From: Anabaena sp. UHCC 0187
Lineage (GTDB): Bacteria > Cyanobacteriota > Cyanobacteriia > Cyanobacteriales > Nostocaceae
DNA: 64,000 nt
Direction of reading: 5' to 3'
Assembly (NCBI RefSeq): GCF_009712035.1
Contig: NZ_VILB01000002.1
Coordinates: forward strand, 211,926-275,925
The position numbers and the translations under genes are program-made. Below, piece by piece: positions 27,671 through 37,243 of this stretch. How positions within the stretch are numbered: position 1 is the first letter of the stretch; each line of letters opens with the position of its first letter. The notes under the pieces were generated by a model. It had not been told where the DNA came from. It worked only from the letters and a program-made list of their open reading frames with translations, and did not search any database.

Positions 27671-29452
27671 ATGAAAAAACTCTTAGGATTAGTATTATTT
27701 AATTTTTTATTCACCTCCTCAGTTGCGTTAGCACAAGAACCACTTTTAGTAGTTTTTCCCCCGACAAACTACCAAACCAGCACAGAAAAAATATTTTTTA
27801 TCGGTACAGCGCCCCCCGACGGGCAAGTTTTAATTAATGGTAAGCTCGTTAACCGTAGCAAGGCTGGGCATTTTTCCCCTAGTTTTCCCTTGCAGTTAGG
27901 AGAAAATATATTTAAAGTTCGTTACCAAAATCAAGAACGAGAGATTAAGATCATCAGGGTGTCTACTCAACCTGAGTTACCCCAAGGGTTAGGCTTTGCT
28001 AAAGATTCCTTGACTCCTGCTGTCGATATTGCCAGATTACCAGGAGAATTAATTTGTTTCAGTGCCGTTGCACCACCTCAAGCCACTGTCTCGGTTAATC
28101 TGGTGAATCAAAATATTCCCCTTTTACCCCAACCGTCACAAGCACAATTACCTCCCAATTCGAGTATTTTGACGGGGTTAAACCAACCTAATCTATCTAG
28201 TCTTACCAAATACCAAGGTTGCACAACAGTCGCAAATGCTGCTGATTTAGGAAAACCTCGATTTAATTTACAACTTAATGATCAAAGAATAACTCAAACT
28301 GGTTTAGGAAAAATCGAAATTCTCGCGCCGACACAGTTAGCAGTTGCGGAAATTGCATCAGAATCAGGCGCTGCTCGCACGGGGCCTAGTACCGATTATT
28401 CACGAATGACACCATTGCCAAAGGGAACTATGGCAAGTGTTACGGGGAAAGAAGGTGAATGGTTGCGCTTAGACTATGGGGCTTGGATTAATAGTAAGGA
28501 AACCAAGATTATATCAGGTGCGGTTGCACCACAGACAGTAATTCGGAGTGTAGGCTATCGGCAATTACCCCAAGCGACAGAGATGCGTTTCCCCTTACAA
28601 ACTCCTGTGCCGGTGAGTGTAGAACAGGGAAATAACTCCTTTATTCTCACCCTCTACAATACCACTGCTCAAACAGACACAATTCGCCTAGATGATAACC
28701 CCCTAATTTCTCGCCTAGATTGGCAACAGGTAAGCCCCACACAGGTCAAATATACTTTTAACCTCAAAAATCTCCAACAGTGGGGTTATAAGCTGAGGTA
28801 TGACAATACAACTTTGGTTTTAACTTTACGTCATCCACCCCAGCTTAAAAATAGCAACCGCCTACCTTTATCTGGCATCAAAATTGTACTTGATCCAGGG
28901 CATGGAGGTAAAGAATCTGGCGCTAGTGGACCAACGGGGTATTTGGAAAAAGATGTAAATTTGATAATTTCTCAATTGCTGCGAGATGAGTTAGTGAAGC
29001 GCGGTGCTAAAGTGGTAATGACAAGAGAAGATGATCGAGATGTGTCCTTAGTTGAACGTCAGGTAATAATTAATAAAGAAGAACCTGCGATCGCTCTTTC
29101 CATTCATCATAACTCTTTACCAGATAATGGTGATGCTGAAAAAACTAAAGGCTTTGGTACTTTTTGGTATCATCCTCAATCACATAGCGTGGCAATATTT
29201 TTACAAAATTACGTAGTTAAAAAACTCGGTAAACCTTACTACGGTGTGTTTTGGAATAATTTAGCACTGACTCGTCCTAGTGCTGCACCTGCGGTATTAT
29301 TAGAATTGGGTTTTATGAGTAATCCTAATGAATTTGAAGAGATAGTTAATCCCCAAGCACAGCAGAAAATGGCTAATACTTTGGCTGACGGGATAACTGA
29401 ATGGTTTAAAGGCATTTATCTAACCGCAGAGGCGCAGAGGACGCAGAGGTAA
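27671..29452 (+). CDS. N-acetylmuramoyl-L-alanine amidase (AmiC type), exported
   Basis: A periplasmic cell-wall amidase that cuts the bond between muramic acid and the stem peptide. The ATG at 27671 gives a clear signal peptide (MKKLLGLVLFNFLFTSS..ALAQ). After an AMIN-like and SH3-like middle (SGAARTGPSTDYSRM, about 235-250), the catalytic Amidase_3 domain occupies about 405-590. The zinc ligands and catalytic residues are in LDPGHGGKESGA, YLEKDVNL, LSIHHNS and LLELGFMSN. In filamentous cyanobacteria such amidases are involved in septal junction (nanopore) formation and cell separation. The C-terminus (AEAQRTQR) is encoded by a CGCAGAGG-type intergenic repeat that has extended the reading frame. 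Confidence 0.95.
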   Translation: MKKLLGLVLFNFLFTSSVALAQEPLLVVFPPTNYQTSTEKIFFIGTAPPDGQVLINGKLVNRSKAGHFSPSFPLQLGENIFKVRYQNQEREIKIIRVSTQPELPQGLGFAKDSLTPAVDIARLPGELICFSAVAPPQATVSVNLVNQNIPLLPQPSQAQLPPNSSILTGLNQPNLSSLTKYQGCTTVANAADLGKPRFNLQLNDQRITQTGLGKIEILAPTQLAVAEIASESGAARTGPSTDYSRMTPLPKGTMASVTGKEGEWLRLDYGAWINSKETKIISGAVAPQTVIRSVGYRQLPQATEMRFPLQTPVPVSVEQGNNSFILTLYNTTAQTDTIRLDDNPLISRLDWQQVSPTQVKYTFNLKNLQQWGYKLRYDNTTLVLTLRHPPQLKNSNRLPLSGIKIVLDPGHGGKESGASGPTGYLEKDVNLIISQLLRDELVKRGAKVVMTREDDRDVSLVERQVIINKEEPAIALSIHHNSLPDNGDAEKTKGFGTFWYHPQSHSVAIFLQNYVVKKLGKPYYGVFWNNLALTRPSAAPAVLLELGFMSNPNEFEEIVNPQAQQKMANTLADGITEWFKGIYLTAEAQRTQR

Positions 29453-29474
29453 GAGGTAAGAGGGTGTGGTTTGG

Positions 29475-29720
29475 CTAGGTTTCAAAATGTCGCCGAAAGC
29501 GATTGTCAATTTTATCTGTTTTTTGTTGGTTGCAGTTTAAGCAGAGTGTTTGTAAGTTACTAATATCGTTTTTTCCCCCACGAGATAAGGGGATAATATG
29601 ATCAATGCTGAGTTGCGTTTCTTGGGAGATTTTACCGCAGCTTTGACATTGATATTTATCTCTTTGGAAAACGTAGTTTCTGACTTCTTGAGGTATGGGG
29701 ATTCGTGGGGTTTTGTTCAT
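29475..29720 (-). CDS. Small HNH endonuclease
   Basis: An 81-residue HNH nuclease when started at MNKTPRIP. The frame is open a further 11 codons, but that extension is encoded by a palindromic repeat at 29728-29759. The zinc-type CxxC pair CQSCG (about 34-38) is followed by the HNH core LSIDHIIPLSRGGKND and the second Cys pair in LCLNCNQQK. Such stand-alone HNH proteins are common in cyanobacteria and often accompany mobile DNA. This one ends a few bases from an inverted-repeat element. A role in DNA nicking is known for the fold; the biological target is unknown. Confidence 0.9.
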   Translation of the reverse strand: MNKTPRIPIPQEVRNYVFQRDKYQCQSCGKISQETQLSIDHIIPLSRGGKNDISNLQTLCLNCNQQKTDKIDNRFRRHFET

Positions 29721-29727
29721 TTCTGTC

Positions 29728-29759
29728 TGATAGCGTAGCGTGGCGAAAGCCATATCAGG
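29728..29759. repeat. CTGATAGCG palindromic repeat with GAAA loop
   Basis: CTGATA and TATCAG outer arms and GGC/GCC inner arms surround a GAAA tetraloop (about 29727-29758). A related GCGATAGCGAAGC sequence occurs at about 6386. This repeat reads through as the first residues of the HNH frame. Confidence 0.7.
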
Positions 29760-29982
29760 ATATCCAGGATTTAAGGATGTACAGGATGTGGTTTGGTATT
29801 TATATTTTGGGATTTCTTGACTTTATCATTTGAGAATAAAGTTTTTATTTTTCAGTATTTTATCTAATTGTACTAATATGTTTTTAGTTAATTATCAATT
29901 TTAACATAAATTAAAAATTATTCTAAAATCCTGATTCTAACAATTAATAATCCTGAAAATCCTTAAATCCTGGACATCCTGA
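29755..29982. repeat. MITE-like element with 34-base inverted ends
   Basis: The left end (29755-29788) contains TCCAGGATTTAAGGAT. The right end (29949-29982) contains its reverse complement, ATCCTTAAATCCTGGA, within a longer match with few mismatches. The 160 bases between are AT-rich and non-coding. A sub-repeat ATCCTGATTCTRACAATTAA occurs at about 29928 and 29976. It fills the gap between the HNH gene and the KGK gene. Confidence 0.7.
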
Positions 29983-30044
29983 TTCTGACAATTAAGTAAA
30001 ATCACATCCACACAAACAAATTCTATCTGCGTGGACTGATTAAT

Positions 30045-30425
30045 TTATGATGTAGCTTCGTTTATCTTACGTCGTAAATCATCAAGGGGTGATTCTGGTT
30101 TTTTGATTTCTGGTGTTTGTTCAATTTCTGGTTCATTGGAAAAAAATTCTAAAGTTACTTTGATTCTTGCTTTTCCTTTTTGCCAACTTTTACCAGGTTT
30201 TAAAACTTGACAATTTACACCTTGACGTAACCAATAATCATCTTGAAAACATGGAAGTTGACCACAACCTTGAGAATTGAATTTATTGTTTAATACCTCT
30301 AACTTATTTTGCACAATTACTTCTGACATGACTGAAACCAATTTACTTAATTTGAAGGTAGCATTGTTAAACGTAATCACAACATCACCTTGTTCAGAAT
30401 CTAAACTTTGAAACTTATCTTCCAT
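30045..30425 (-). CDS. KGK-domain protein
   Basis: A cyanobacterial protein of 126 residues carrying the KGK domain, named for its Lys-Gly-Lys signature, here in GKSWQKGKARIKVTLEFF (about 78-95). The N-terminal half has an acidic beginning (LDSEQGDVVITF) and a conserved central region with two Cys. The C-terminal tail is Pro/Glu-rich and ends in a short helix (DDLRRKINEAT). The domain has no known function. It lies 91 bases downstream of the dynamin-like GTPase gene on the same strand. The spacer contains a CTCTGTG repeat, so co-transcription is possible but not certain. Confidence 0.85.
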   Translation of the reverse strand: MEDKFQSLDSEQGDVVITFNNATFKLSKLVSVMSEVIVQNKLEVLNNKFNSQGCGQLPCFQDDYWLRQGVNCQVLKPGKSWQKGKARIKVTLEFFSNEPEIEQTPEIKKPESPLDDLRRKINEATS

Positions 30426-30516
30426 TTCTTTCTTCCTCTGTGTTCTCTGTGTCTCTGCGGTTCGTTAAAAAAATACTTATGGTGAACACAGAAAAACCCT
30501 GTATTCACCCCACACA

Positions 30517-32898
30517 TTATACCTCTTCTTCCCCAATTATCGGCAGTAAATGTTCATATAACTGCATCGCTTGTAAACAGCTATTAATTCCCGCAACTGC
30601 TGTATTATATTCCTCAATTTTCCCCGCAACCTGACTCAACAAACGTTGATTATTAGCAATTTTTTCTTCGACTTCTTGTTGTAATGTTTTCTCCAAATAA
30701 GCCCGCGCATGAGGATATTGTTGTAATATCTCATCTGCTTGTTTTTCTCCCATTGGTAACAACTGAGTTTTGATAGTTTGGTTGATAGTTTGACGGAAAG
30801 ATTGACGAATAGTATGGGAAACTTTAGGTTCAAAGTCTAACTTTAATAATTGTCTAATTGCAGGTTCAGCATCAACTATACTTTCTGCGTCGTAACCTTG
30901 AGAAGTTTGTTCTAATACTTGTCGAAATTGATAGATAGAAAATGTGCCTTCATTATAAAATCTGGGACTTTCTCGCACAAATCTATCACACTCGACTCTA
31001 GCAGTATTTACCAAAGCTTGAGAAACTTGTTGTTCTAGGATTTTTACCTGTGCTTCTATTCCTCCATCATTCCCTAATAAGCGATACAATTGACGGTAAT
31101 ATTCTGATTTTCTAATCTTTGTTATTAATTGTTGGAATAGATTAGCAATTACTTGTTCGCAAGATTCTATTAAAATGTCTTCCAACTGATTTGATAGGTA
31201 ATAAAAAGCCTCTACCAAAATGGCTAATAAAGGTGCGGTTGCGTTACGAGGATGGCTTAATGTTGCCCGTCGGTAAGCTTCTGCAACGGAAAAGGTATCT
31301 AGTAATTCATCCAAACGACGAATCATTCGTGATTGTAATTGTCGAAAATCTGTTTCAAATTCTTCACAGTTATTATTAATTAACCTGTTGACTTCATCAT
31401 GAATATGTTGATGAAAATCTCTCCCAACTTGCTGGAGTTGCTGATTCAATTTTTGCAACTCATATTCTTTCATGCTTTCGATTTCTCGCGGTTGACTATC
31501 TAAATCAATTTGCACACTTTGATAGTGTTTTTTGAGTTTGATACAAACATCTTCTAAATCATCAGCCAGATTTTTAAATAATTGGGGACGTTTTTCTTCT
31601 GTGAGATAGCGGGTAATTGATGTGCGAAATTCTTCAATTCCACTATCTTGAATGAGTTGGTTAATTAACGGTGTTCCCTGTTCGCTTAAAATTCTCACAT
31701 AGTTTTCATTGGGAGTTTCAAAGTTAGTAACAGCAATACGGAATTGACTATGAGATAATTTTTCCGAAGTACAATAACGATTGAATTCATAAACAAATTG
31801 TGGTGTTTCTTCTTTCCCATTTAAACCTTTAACACTTTCTGCAAAAATCGAATCTAATCCAAATCTATCTAATCTCGTTGTTTGTTTAAGTTGACTTCCG
31901 TAAAATCCTAACAAACCACTAGTTTTATAAACTCTAGAAGTATCTCGAAATTGACTGTTAATTAAATTTTCTAATCTTTGTCTAAGTTGGTTATTGTACC
32001 AAGTTTCATCAATGCGATTAAAGATATAAAAAACTCTGTCTCTTATCCCTGCATTCTCCCGCATGGTTTCCAACAGTTCAGTTTCTTCCTTTGTCATATC
32101 TCCTGCTGACGCAGGTTTGAGAACACAAACTACTGCTGATGTATCTGAATGTTGAATTTTTTGATATGTTAATTGTGCATCTTTTTCAACTGGTGCATCA
32201 ATTCCTGGTGTGTCTATAATGACGTTACCATCTTCTAAAAGGGGATGATAACAATAATATTCAATTCGTTTTAAAACCGCGCTATTACTACCTCTTCTAG
32301 CATATCCTGCGGCTTCTTTGAGGTTAGTAAAATTAAATTGTTCCATTGAGTATGTCGCATTATTAATTGTATTAATGCGATCTCGGTTTGTGACATATCC
32401 TTCTAATAGCAAAATTAATGCTTTTGCTTGTTTTCCTCGTTCTGATTTACTTTCTCCACCTTCTTGTTGAATAATTGCTGTACAACCTTGATGCAATAAA
32501 TCAATTACATCTTGTTTATTAATATTTTCTACAGTATTAAATCCCAATTGTTGACATAAAAATACCGCTTGTTCTTGAATTTCTACTTCACTCAAAAAGG
32601 TTAAAACTACTCTTTCTGAATCTGCTGGTGCATATTCAATTTTACATTCTGTACCAGTCGCGTGTCCTTCTGCACTATATAATAATTCTCGCTCTAATAG
32701 TGCATTAATCAACATGGATTTACCCGCACTAAAAGCACCTGCAAATACAATTTCAAACTTGGGAGAAATTGCTTTATCCAAAGAAATTTGCACAGATGTA
32801 ATATCTTGAGAACGCAAAGCCGCTTCTTGGTGTAGAAGTTGGAGAATAGATTCAACTTGTGGTTGCAATTGCTGACACTGGGGCATTAAACTTGACAT
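30517..32898 (-). CDS. Bacterial dynamin-like GTPase
   Basis: A large GTPase of 793 residues in the bacterial dynamin-like group; a Nostoc member (BDLP1) binds and tubulates lipid membranes. The GTPase domain contains G1 GAFSAGKS (54-61), G2 Thr in HATGTECK, G3 DTPGIDAP and G4 FNRID. After it come long helices (about 380-790) that would form the neck and trunk, with a hydrophobic patch near 560-600 (APLLAILVEAFYYLSNQL) as a candidate membrane paddle. The ATG follows a short spacer from the PhnD-like gene. It is probably cytosolic, attaching to membranes for remodelling, repair or stress response. Confidence 0.92.
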   Translation of the reverse strand: MSSLMPQCQQLQPQVESILQLLHQEAALRSQDITSVQISLDKAISPKFEIVFAGAFSAGKSMLINALLERELLYSAEGHATGTECKIEYAPADSERVVLTFLSEVEIQEQAVFLCQQLGFNTVENINKQDVIDLLHQGCTAIIQQEGGESKSERGKQAKALILLLEGYVTNRDRINTINNATYSMEQFNFTNLKEAAGYARRGSNSAVLKRIEYYCYHPLLEDGNVIIDTPGIDAPVEKDAQLTYQKIQHSDTSAVVCVLKPASAGDMTKEETELLETMRENAGIRDRVFYIFNRIDETWYNNQLRQRLENLINSQFRDTSRVYKTSGLLGFYGSQLKQTTRLDRFGLDSIFAESVKGLNGKEETPQFVYEFNRYCTSEKLSHSQFRIAVTNFETPNENYVRILSEQGTPLINQLIQDSGIEEFRTSITRYLTEEKRPQLFKNLADDLEDVCIKLKKHYQSVQIDLDSQPREIESMKEYELQKLNQQLQQVGRDFHQHIHDEVNRLINNNCEEFETDFRQLQSRMIRRLDELLDTFSVAEAYRRATLSHPRNATAPLLAILVEAFYYLSNQLEDILIESCEQVIANLFQQLITKIRKSEYYRQLYRLLGNDGGIEAQVKILEQQVSQALVNTARVECDRFVRESPRFYNEGTFSIYQFRQVLEQTSQGYDAESIVDAEPAIRQLLKLDFEPKVSHTIRQSFRQTINQTIKTQLLPMGEKQADEILQQYPHARAYLEKTLQQEVEEKIANNQRLLSQVAGKIEEYNTAVAGINSCLQAMQLYEHLLPIIGEEEV

Positions 32899-32998
32899 AA
32901 AAAGTAGGAAACAAGGTGCATAAGTATTGTAATACTACTTGTTGCAATTTAGCTACATCATGCCCAAAGCACCACAAGTCATATATATTCAGTAAGCA

Positions 32999-33730
32999 CT
33001 ATTTTTTAGCAATAATTTGTTTAATCGTGTCTATTTCAGATTCACGAGGAATCATCCATTGTTCAATATTCAATTCATCCAAAATATCTTTTCCCTTGCT
33101 ATTTTGATCCATTTCTAAAAGAGTTGAAGCCAATTTTTTCTGAATTTGAATTGCTTTCGATGATAAAACAAGTTGATGAAAAGCTTTCTTTTGTTCTGAT
33201 GTTGCTATATATTTCACCAGACTTTTTGTTGCTTCTCCTAATTGCTCATAAGTATCCTTATAAACAAAACCTAACATTGCATCAGTTTCTTTATTAGCAA
33301 TAGCCTTAATAACAGCTAACCAAGTAGATTTATCAATTAATTCAGCGGGTTTAATTCCTTGAGTTTCCAGCGCATCTAAACCTATTTTGGTGGCTAACAT
33401 ACTCGTCACACTGACCAAATTAGACTCTTGAAATGATTCTAGAGAAGGATTATCTAAATCATGATTAGCAATAAAAACCACTTCATCATATAAATTACTT
33501 GGACGTGCTACAGAAATAAAATTGTTTTTCAACAAATTCATTGTATCGGCTGGATTACCATAAACGATGTCTGCATCGTTCATTTTTTGATGAAATTCCT
33601 GAAAATCCATTGCTAATTCAAAATGAACTGTTTGATCAAGATTTTGGCTGAGATATTGTGCAAATCTAAACCAGCGATCTGGTTTTTTTGCTGTATCATG
33701 AGGGCAAACCATTAAATTTAGTTTATCCAT
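32999..33730 (-). CDS. PhnD-like substrate-binding protein lacking a signal peptide
   Basis: A 243-residue protein of the PhnD/phosphate-phosphonate binding-protein family. The fold is recognised from the start LNLMVCPHDTAKKPDRWFRF and the central ADIVYGNPADTMNLL, with LVSVTSMLATKIGLDAL and the hinge region further on. Family members normally carry a secretion signal and capture phosphonate or phosphite in the periplasm. This one starts directly with the mature-like domain and has no signal, so it would be cytosolic. It could be a sensor rather than a transporter part. No transporter genes are adjacent; the dynamin-like GTPase gene lies 100 bases downstream on the same strand. Confidence 0.8.
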   Translation of the reverse strand: MDKLNLMVCPHDTAKKPDRWFRFAQYLSQNLDQTVHFELAMDFQEFHQKMNDADIVYGNPADTMNLLKNNFISVARPSNLYDEVVFIANHDLDNPSLESFQESNLVSVTSMLATKIGLDALETQGIKPAELIDKSTWLAVIKAIANKETDAMLGFVYKDTYEQLGEATKSLVKYIATSEQKKAFHQLVLSSKAIQIQKKLASTLLEMDQNSKGKDILDELNIEQWMIPRESEIDTIKQIIAKK

Positions 33731-33916
33731 TGTTAATTCTTCCCTAACTTCAGAGAATGAAGTTGATTGTGTTTCTCTTTTTATTTTTACTCAGTACGTT
33801 AGCTCAATATTGATACTTGTTGCAGAACTTAATATATTTTATTAAAACGCCTAAAGTTACAGAGTTGCTAATACTGAGTATGATCTAATGAAATTTAGGG
33901 ACTTACGTAACTCCAC

Positions 33917-36403
33917 TTAGATCATCCCTAATGCACCACGAGTTACACCTAATTGGTTTTGTAGTTTCAATTCTCTCCAAAGTTGCGAACCGATGATTTC
34001 TCCTGCGAGTAATTTTTGGTAGCTTTGTATTGTTTTTTGCACTTGTTCCGGTGTTTCATTGACAAATTCAATGCGGAAGTGCTGTAAACCCAATGATATT
34101 AACCGTTGCACGTATTCCGCTCCAGTTTGTGCTGTGGCGTTATATACTGTATTTCTACATCCTGCGTCAGCTTTAAGAATGTGTTCACTACCTACCCTAT
34201 CTCTGATTGTGACGGCTTGTGTATCGCAAGGTCTACCACAATTGGTGTAATCTGTTCCGTCAGATAAAAAAGCACAAAATACACAATGTTCCATGTGAAA
34301 CATGGGTATATGTTGATGAACTGTGACTTCAAAATTTTGCGCTGGATAATTGGTAATTAAATCTTCGAGTTGGTGAATATTTAAGTCATAAGAAGCTGTT
34401 AATCTTTCTAAATTAAAGCGGTTTTTAAAGTAATCTGCTGTTAAGGGGTTAGCGATATTTAGAGAGAAATCACCAACACATCTTTCTGTGGCAAAATATT
34501 CTAATTGATCATAATTTCTAATTAAATAACCATCAGCTTGGGAAGCAATAACTTGTTTTAAAATCCAGGTTTCTCCAGGTTTGGTTATCCGGGGTGGTGC
34601 GACAAAGATGCTAATTTCTTTTTCACATTCTCGCACTATTTTTACTGCTTCTTTATAATTGCGAGGATCTTCAAATTCGCAATATATGGTTTTGATATCT
34701 GCTGTTAATACTGCTTTTAATTGTGCGATGTTTCTCACCAAAACAATCAGGGAACCAGAAGCGGGAATTGGTGTGGATTGAGAACTAATTAAATCTTGCC
34801 ATTTTCCCTGATGATTTAATTCCCAAAGTTTGGGTCTACTTCTTAATTCCTCTAATTTGCTGACTATTTCCCGACGCATTCGGTTTAACTCACTCACGGG
34901 TAACATAATATTACCGTTGAGATTATTTATAAAAGTGTCTAAATGGAAAGGTGTATTTCCTAACCGTCCAAATTGTTCTTTTAATCTTTCTGTAGAGAGA
35001 GGTTTTGTATGTGCCTCAGCTATCAATATTTCTGATTCTACTTGAACTATATTCCAAGATTGATCACGCGATATAGCTATTAATTTTTCGCCAATTTCTC
35101 CATGCACTTCTATATTAATTGGTCTGGTAAATTGGGGATGTTCTCCAGTATAACTTTGCCGAATTTGCTTGTCTAATTCAGGATCATTGGTTTTCCAAAC
35201 TTTATCACCTATGTGAATATTATGGAAATTTAAATCATTTCTGCCAAAAGTTAATATTACATCTCGACCATTGGGAATGACTGCATATATTCTTCCTCCT
35301 TCTTCCCTTCTTTCTGGATGTCCACAATCAAAAACAATCCCATCTCCTGGTTTAACAGGTGCTTCTAATTTCACTGTTATTTCTGCATTTCTAATTCGGG
35401 TAACTTCTCCTAAATAAACACCGCGTTTTTTGCCAAATCTGGCGTGAACTAATTCTTGATTATTAATTCCCTCAAACCAACCTGTATATAGTCCGCGAGA
35501 AAATGCCATTTCTAAATTATATTGGTCTTTTTCTCGACTAGAAAATGTTTCTATATTTGTTTCTAATAGTTGATTTAATGCTTGACGATAAACGCGAGTC
35601 ACGTTAGCAACATATTCCGGTGCTTTCAAACGTCCTTCAATTTTTAAGGAAGTAACTCCAGATTTTACTAATTCTGGTAAAACTTCTAAACCAGCTAAAT
35701 CTTGAGGACTTAATAAATATTTTCGATCACCTAAATTAATAACTTCACCATCTGCAATTAAATCATAAGGCATTCTGCAAGCTTGAGCGCATTCTCCCCG
35801 ATTTGCAGAACGTCCTCCTAATGCTTCGCTGGTTAAACATTGTCCAGAATATGCGACGCACAAAGCACCGTGAACGAAAACTTCTAAAGGTAAGGAAGTA
35901 TTTTTTTGAAATATTTGTTGTTGAATTTTATTAATTTCCGAAATGGAACATTCTCGCGCTAAAACTACCAATTGACAACCCAAAGATTGAGCAAATTCTA
36001 CCCCCGCAGCACTGGTAATAGTCATTTGGGTGGAAGCATGAATCGGAAAGTCGGGGGAAAGATGACGAATCAGCCGACAAATACCCACGTCTTGCACGAT
36101 GACAGCATCAACACCCGCAGCAATGATGGTTTTGAGGTATTGCTGTGCTTCCGTTAGTTCCTGGGGAAAAATGAGGGTATTCAGCGTGATATAACCTTTG
36201 ACTCCCCGCAGGTGCAGAAATTCCATTAATTCGGGTAAATCTGCTTCTGTGAAATTCTCAGCCCGCATTCTCGCGTTAAACTTTTCTAAACCAAAGTAAA
36301 TCGCATCCGCACCATTTTCTACTGCTGCTTGAGCGCATTCCCAGTTACCCGCAGGTGCTAGGAGTTCAGGGATTTTGAGGGTAGGGGTGGAGATGCTTGT
36401 CAT
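33917..36403 (-). CDS. U32 family peptidase / RlhA-like RNA hydroxylation protein
   Basis: An 828-residue U32 protein. The N-terminal U32 domain (1-330) begins PELLAPAGNWECAQAAVENG. It has the conserved cysteines C182, C189, C205 and C209 (around SGQCLTSEALGG and RGECAQACR), thought to hold an iron-sulfur cluster. The middle has the DUF3656-type domain, and more U32-like sequence follows with CVFCAFLSDG and CGRPCD. The E. coli relative RlhA hydroxylates 23S rRNA, and other U32 proteins hydroxylate tRNA or cut collagen-like substrates. RNA modification is the better guess here given the long domain order. It is transcribed alone. Confidence 0.9.
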   Translation of the reverse strand: MTSISTPTLKIPELLAPAGNWECAQAAVENGADAIYFGLEKFNARMRAENFTEADLPELMEFLHLRGVKGYITLNTLIFPQELTEAQQYLKTIIAAGVDAVIVQDVGICRLIRHLSPDFPIHASTQMTITSAAGVEFAQSLGCQLVVLARECSISEINKIQQQIFQKNTSLPLEVFVHGALCVAYSGQCLTSEALGGRSANRGECAQACRMPYDLIADGEVINLGDRKYLLSPQDLAGLEVLPELVKSGVTSLKIEGRLKAPEYVANVTRVYRQALNQLLETNIETFSSREKDQYNLEMAFSRGLYTGWFEGINNQELVHARFGKKRGVYLGEVTRIRNAEITVKLEAPVKPGDGIVFDCGHPERREEGGRIYAVIPNGRDVILTFGRNDLNFHNIHIGDKVWKTNDPELDKQIRQSYTGEHPQFTRPINIEVHGEIGEKLIAISRDQSWNIVQVESEILIAEAHTKPLSTERLKEQFGRLGNTPFHLDTFINNLNGNIMLPVSELNRMRREIVSKLEELRSRPKLWELNHQGKWQDLISSQSTPIPASGSLIVLVRNIAQLKAVLTADIKTIYCEFEDPRNYKEAVKIVRECEKEISIFVAPPRITKPGETWILKQVIASQADGYLIRNYDQLEYFATERCVGDFSLNIANPLTADYFKNRFNLERLTASYDLNIHQLEDLITNYPAQNFEVTVHQHIPMFHMEHCVFCAFLSDGTDYTNCGRPCDTQAVTIRDRVGSEHILKADAGCRNTVYNATAQTGAEYVQRLISLGLQHFRIEFVNETPEQVQKTIQSYQKLLAGEIIGSQLWRELKLQNQLGVTRGALGMI

Positions 36404-36691
36404 TTTGGTTAAGTCGAGGTTATGTCAGTTTATAGATTGTATCTAAATTGGGGGTGGTTGTGGGAAAGAGAAAAACGACAATTACTGTTGTTCTATCACA
36501 AGGAAATACCGCTGAATTGTTGGAATAAACTAGTAGCGTAAGAATCAGTCATTCCCGATATATAGTCTGTAATTGTCAGAATTTTTGTAGATAAAACTGG
36601 TAATTTTCTGGTTCAGTTTTACCCAGTTTTTGAGGTGTTAGTAGTTTATTCTAATCCATCATAGTTGTTTTATTTGAATTTTCTAATCAGT
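36404..36691. other. Gene-free spacer before the U32 gene
   Basis: An AT-rich 288-base region containing the presumed U32 promoter and the end of the TOPRIM gene transcript. I see no repeat of the families found elsewhere and no hairpin with a T-run. Confidence 0.5.
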
Positions 36692-37243
36692 TTAAACAGT
36701 AGGCGTAACGGCAACAGATGATAGAAAATTAATTAAATCCTGTATCAACGGATGTTGTTGCAATATCTGAATTTCCTCATCACTGATATTACCAAATATT
36801 TGCTCAATAACTGGCTTACTTTTTTGCAACCTAAAAACTTCTACTAAAAATCTTCTTGGCTGACTTTTAGCAAATTGCCATTCTAAATCATTAAAACTAC
36901 GTTTAGCTATTTTCTCAATTAATGATTTGTCTTGTAATAAAATAACTTCTATTTCTGGAGTTGCTAGGCTAACTTTAAAGGGAATACCATGAAATGCTTG
37001 ACCCAGTAGATTATTAATTAAATCATATTTTTCAGAAATCTGCTCCTGATCTTCTGTATCTGCATCTAACACTAAAGCAACGGGAGTTGACCTAGTAGCA
37101 AGCAGTGAACTAGCTAAAGAACGCGCTCCATAAGATCCCACACCTTCTACAAATTGAGTATCTTGAATAAGATGTTTTGGCAGCAATCGCTGTAAGATTT
37201 CTATGTCCGTTTTTCCTTCTGTAATAACATAAGCTAGGGTCAT
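36692..37243 (-). CDS. TOPRIM-domain protein (second gene of a nuclease cassette)
   Basis: A 183-residue protein with a stand-alone TOPRIM-like domain, as in OLD/DUF3226/DUF4276-type proteins. The metal-binding acidic residues are Glu9 in VITEGKTD and the DxD pair Asp60/Asp62 in VALVLDADTED. The intervening region SYGARSLASSLL fits the small TOPRIM core. The C-terminal helices (about 105-175) are not recognised. TOPRIM domains cut, join or bind phosphodiesters with Mg. Its start overlaps the stop of the upstream nuclease gene (ATGA), so the two are translated together. The family pairing suggests a nucleic-acid-processing or defence module; this is inferred from context only. Confidence 0.75.
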   Translation of the reverse strand: MTLAYVITEGKTDIEILQRLLPKHLIQDTQFVEGVGSYGARSLASSLLATRSTPVALVLDADTEDQEQISEKYDLINNLLGQAFHGIPFKVSLATPEIEVILLQDKSLIEKIAKRSFNDLEWQFAKSQPRRFLVEVFRLQKSKPVIEQIFGNISDEEIQILQQHPLIQDLINFLSSVAVTPTV

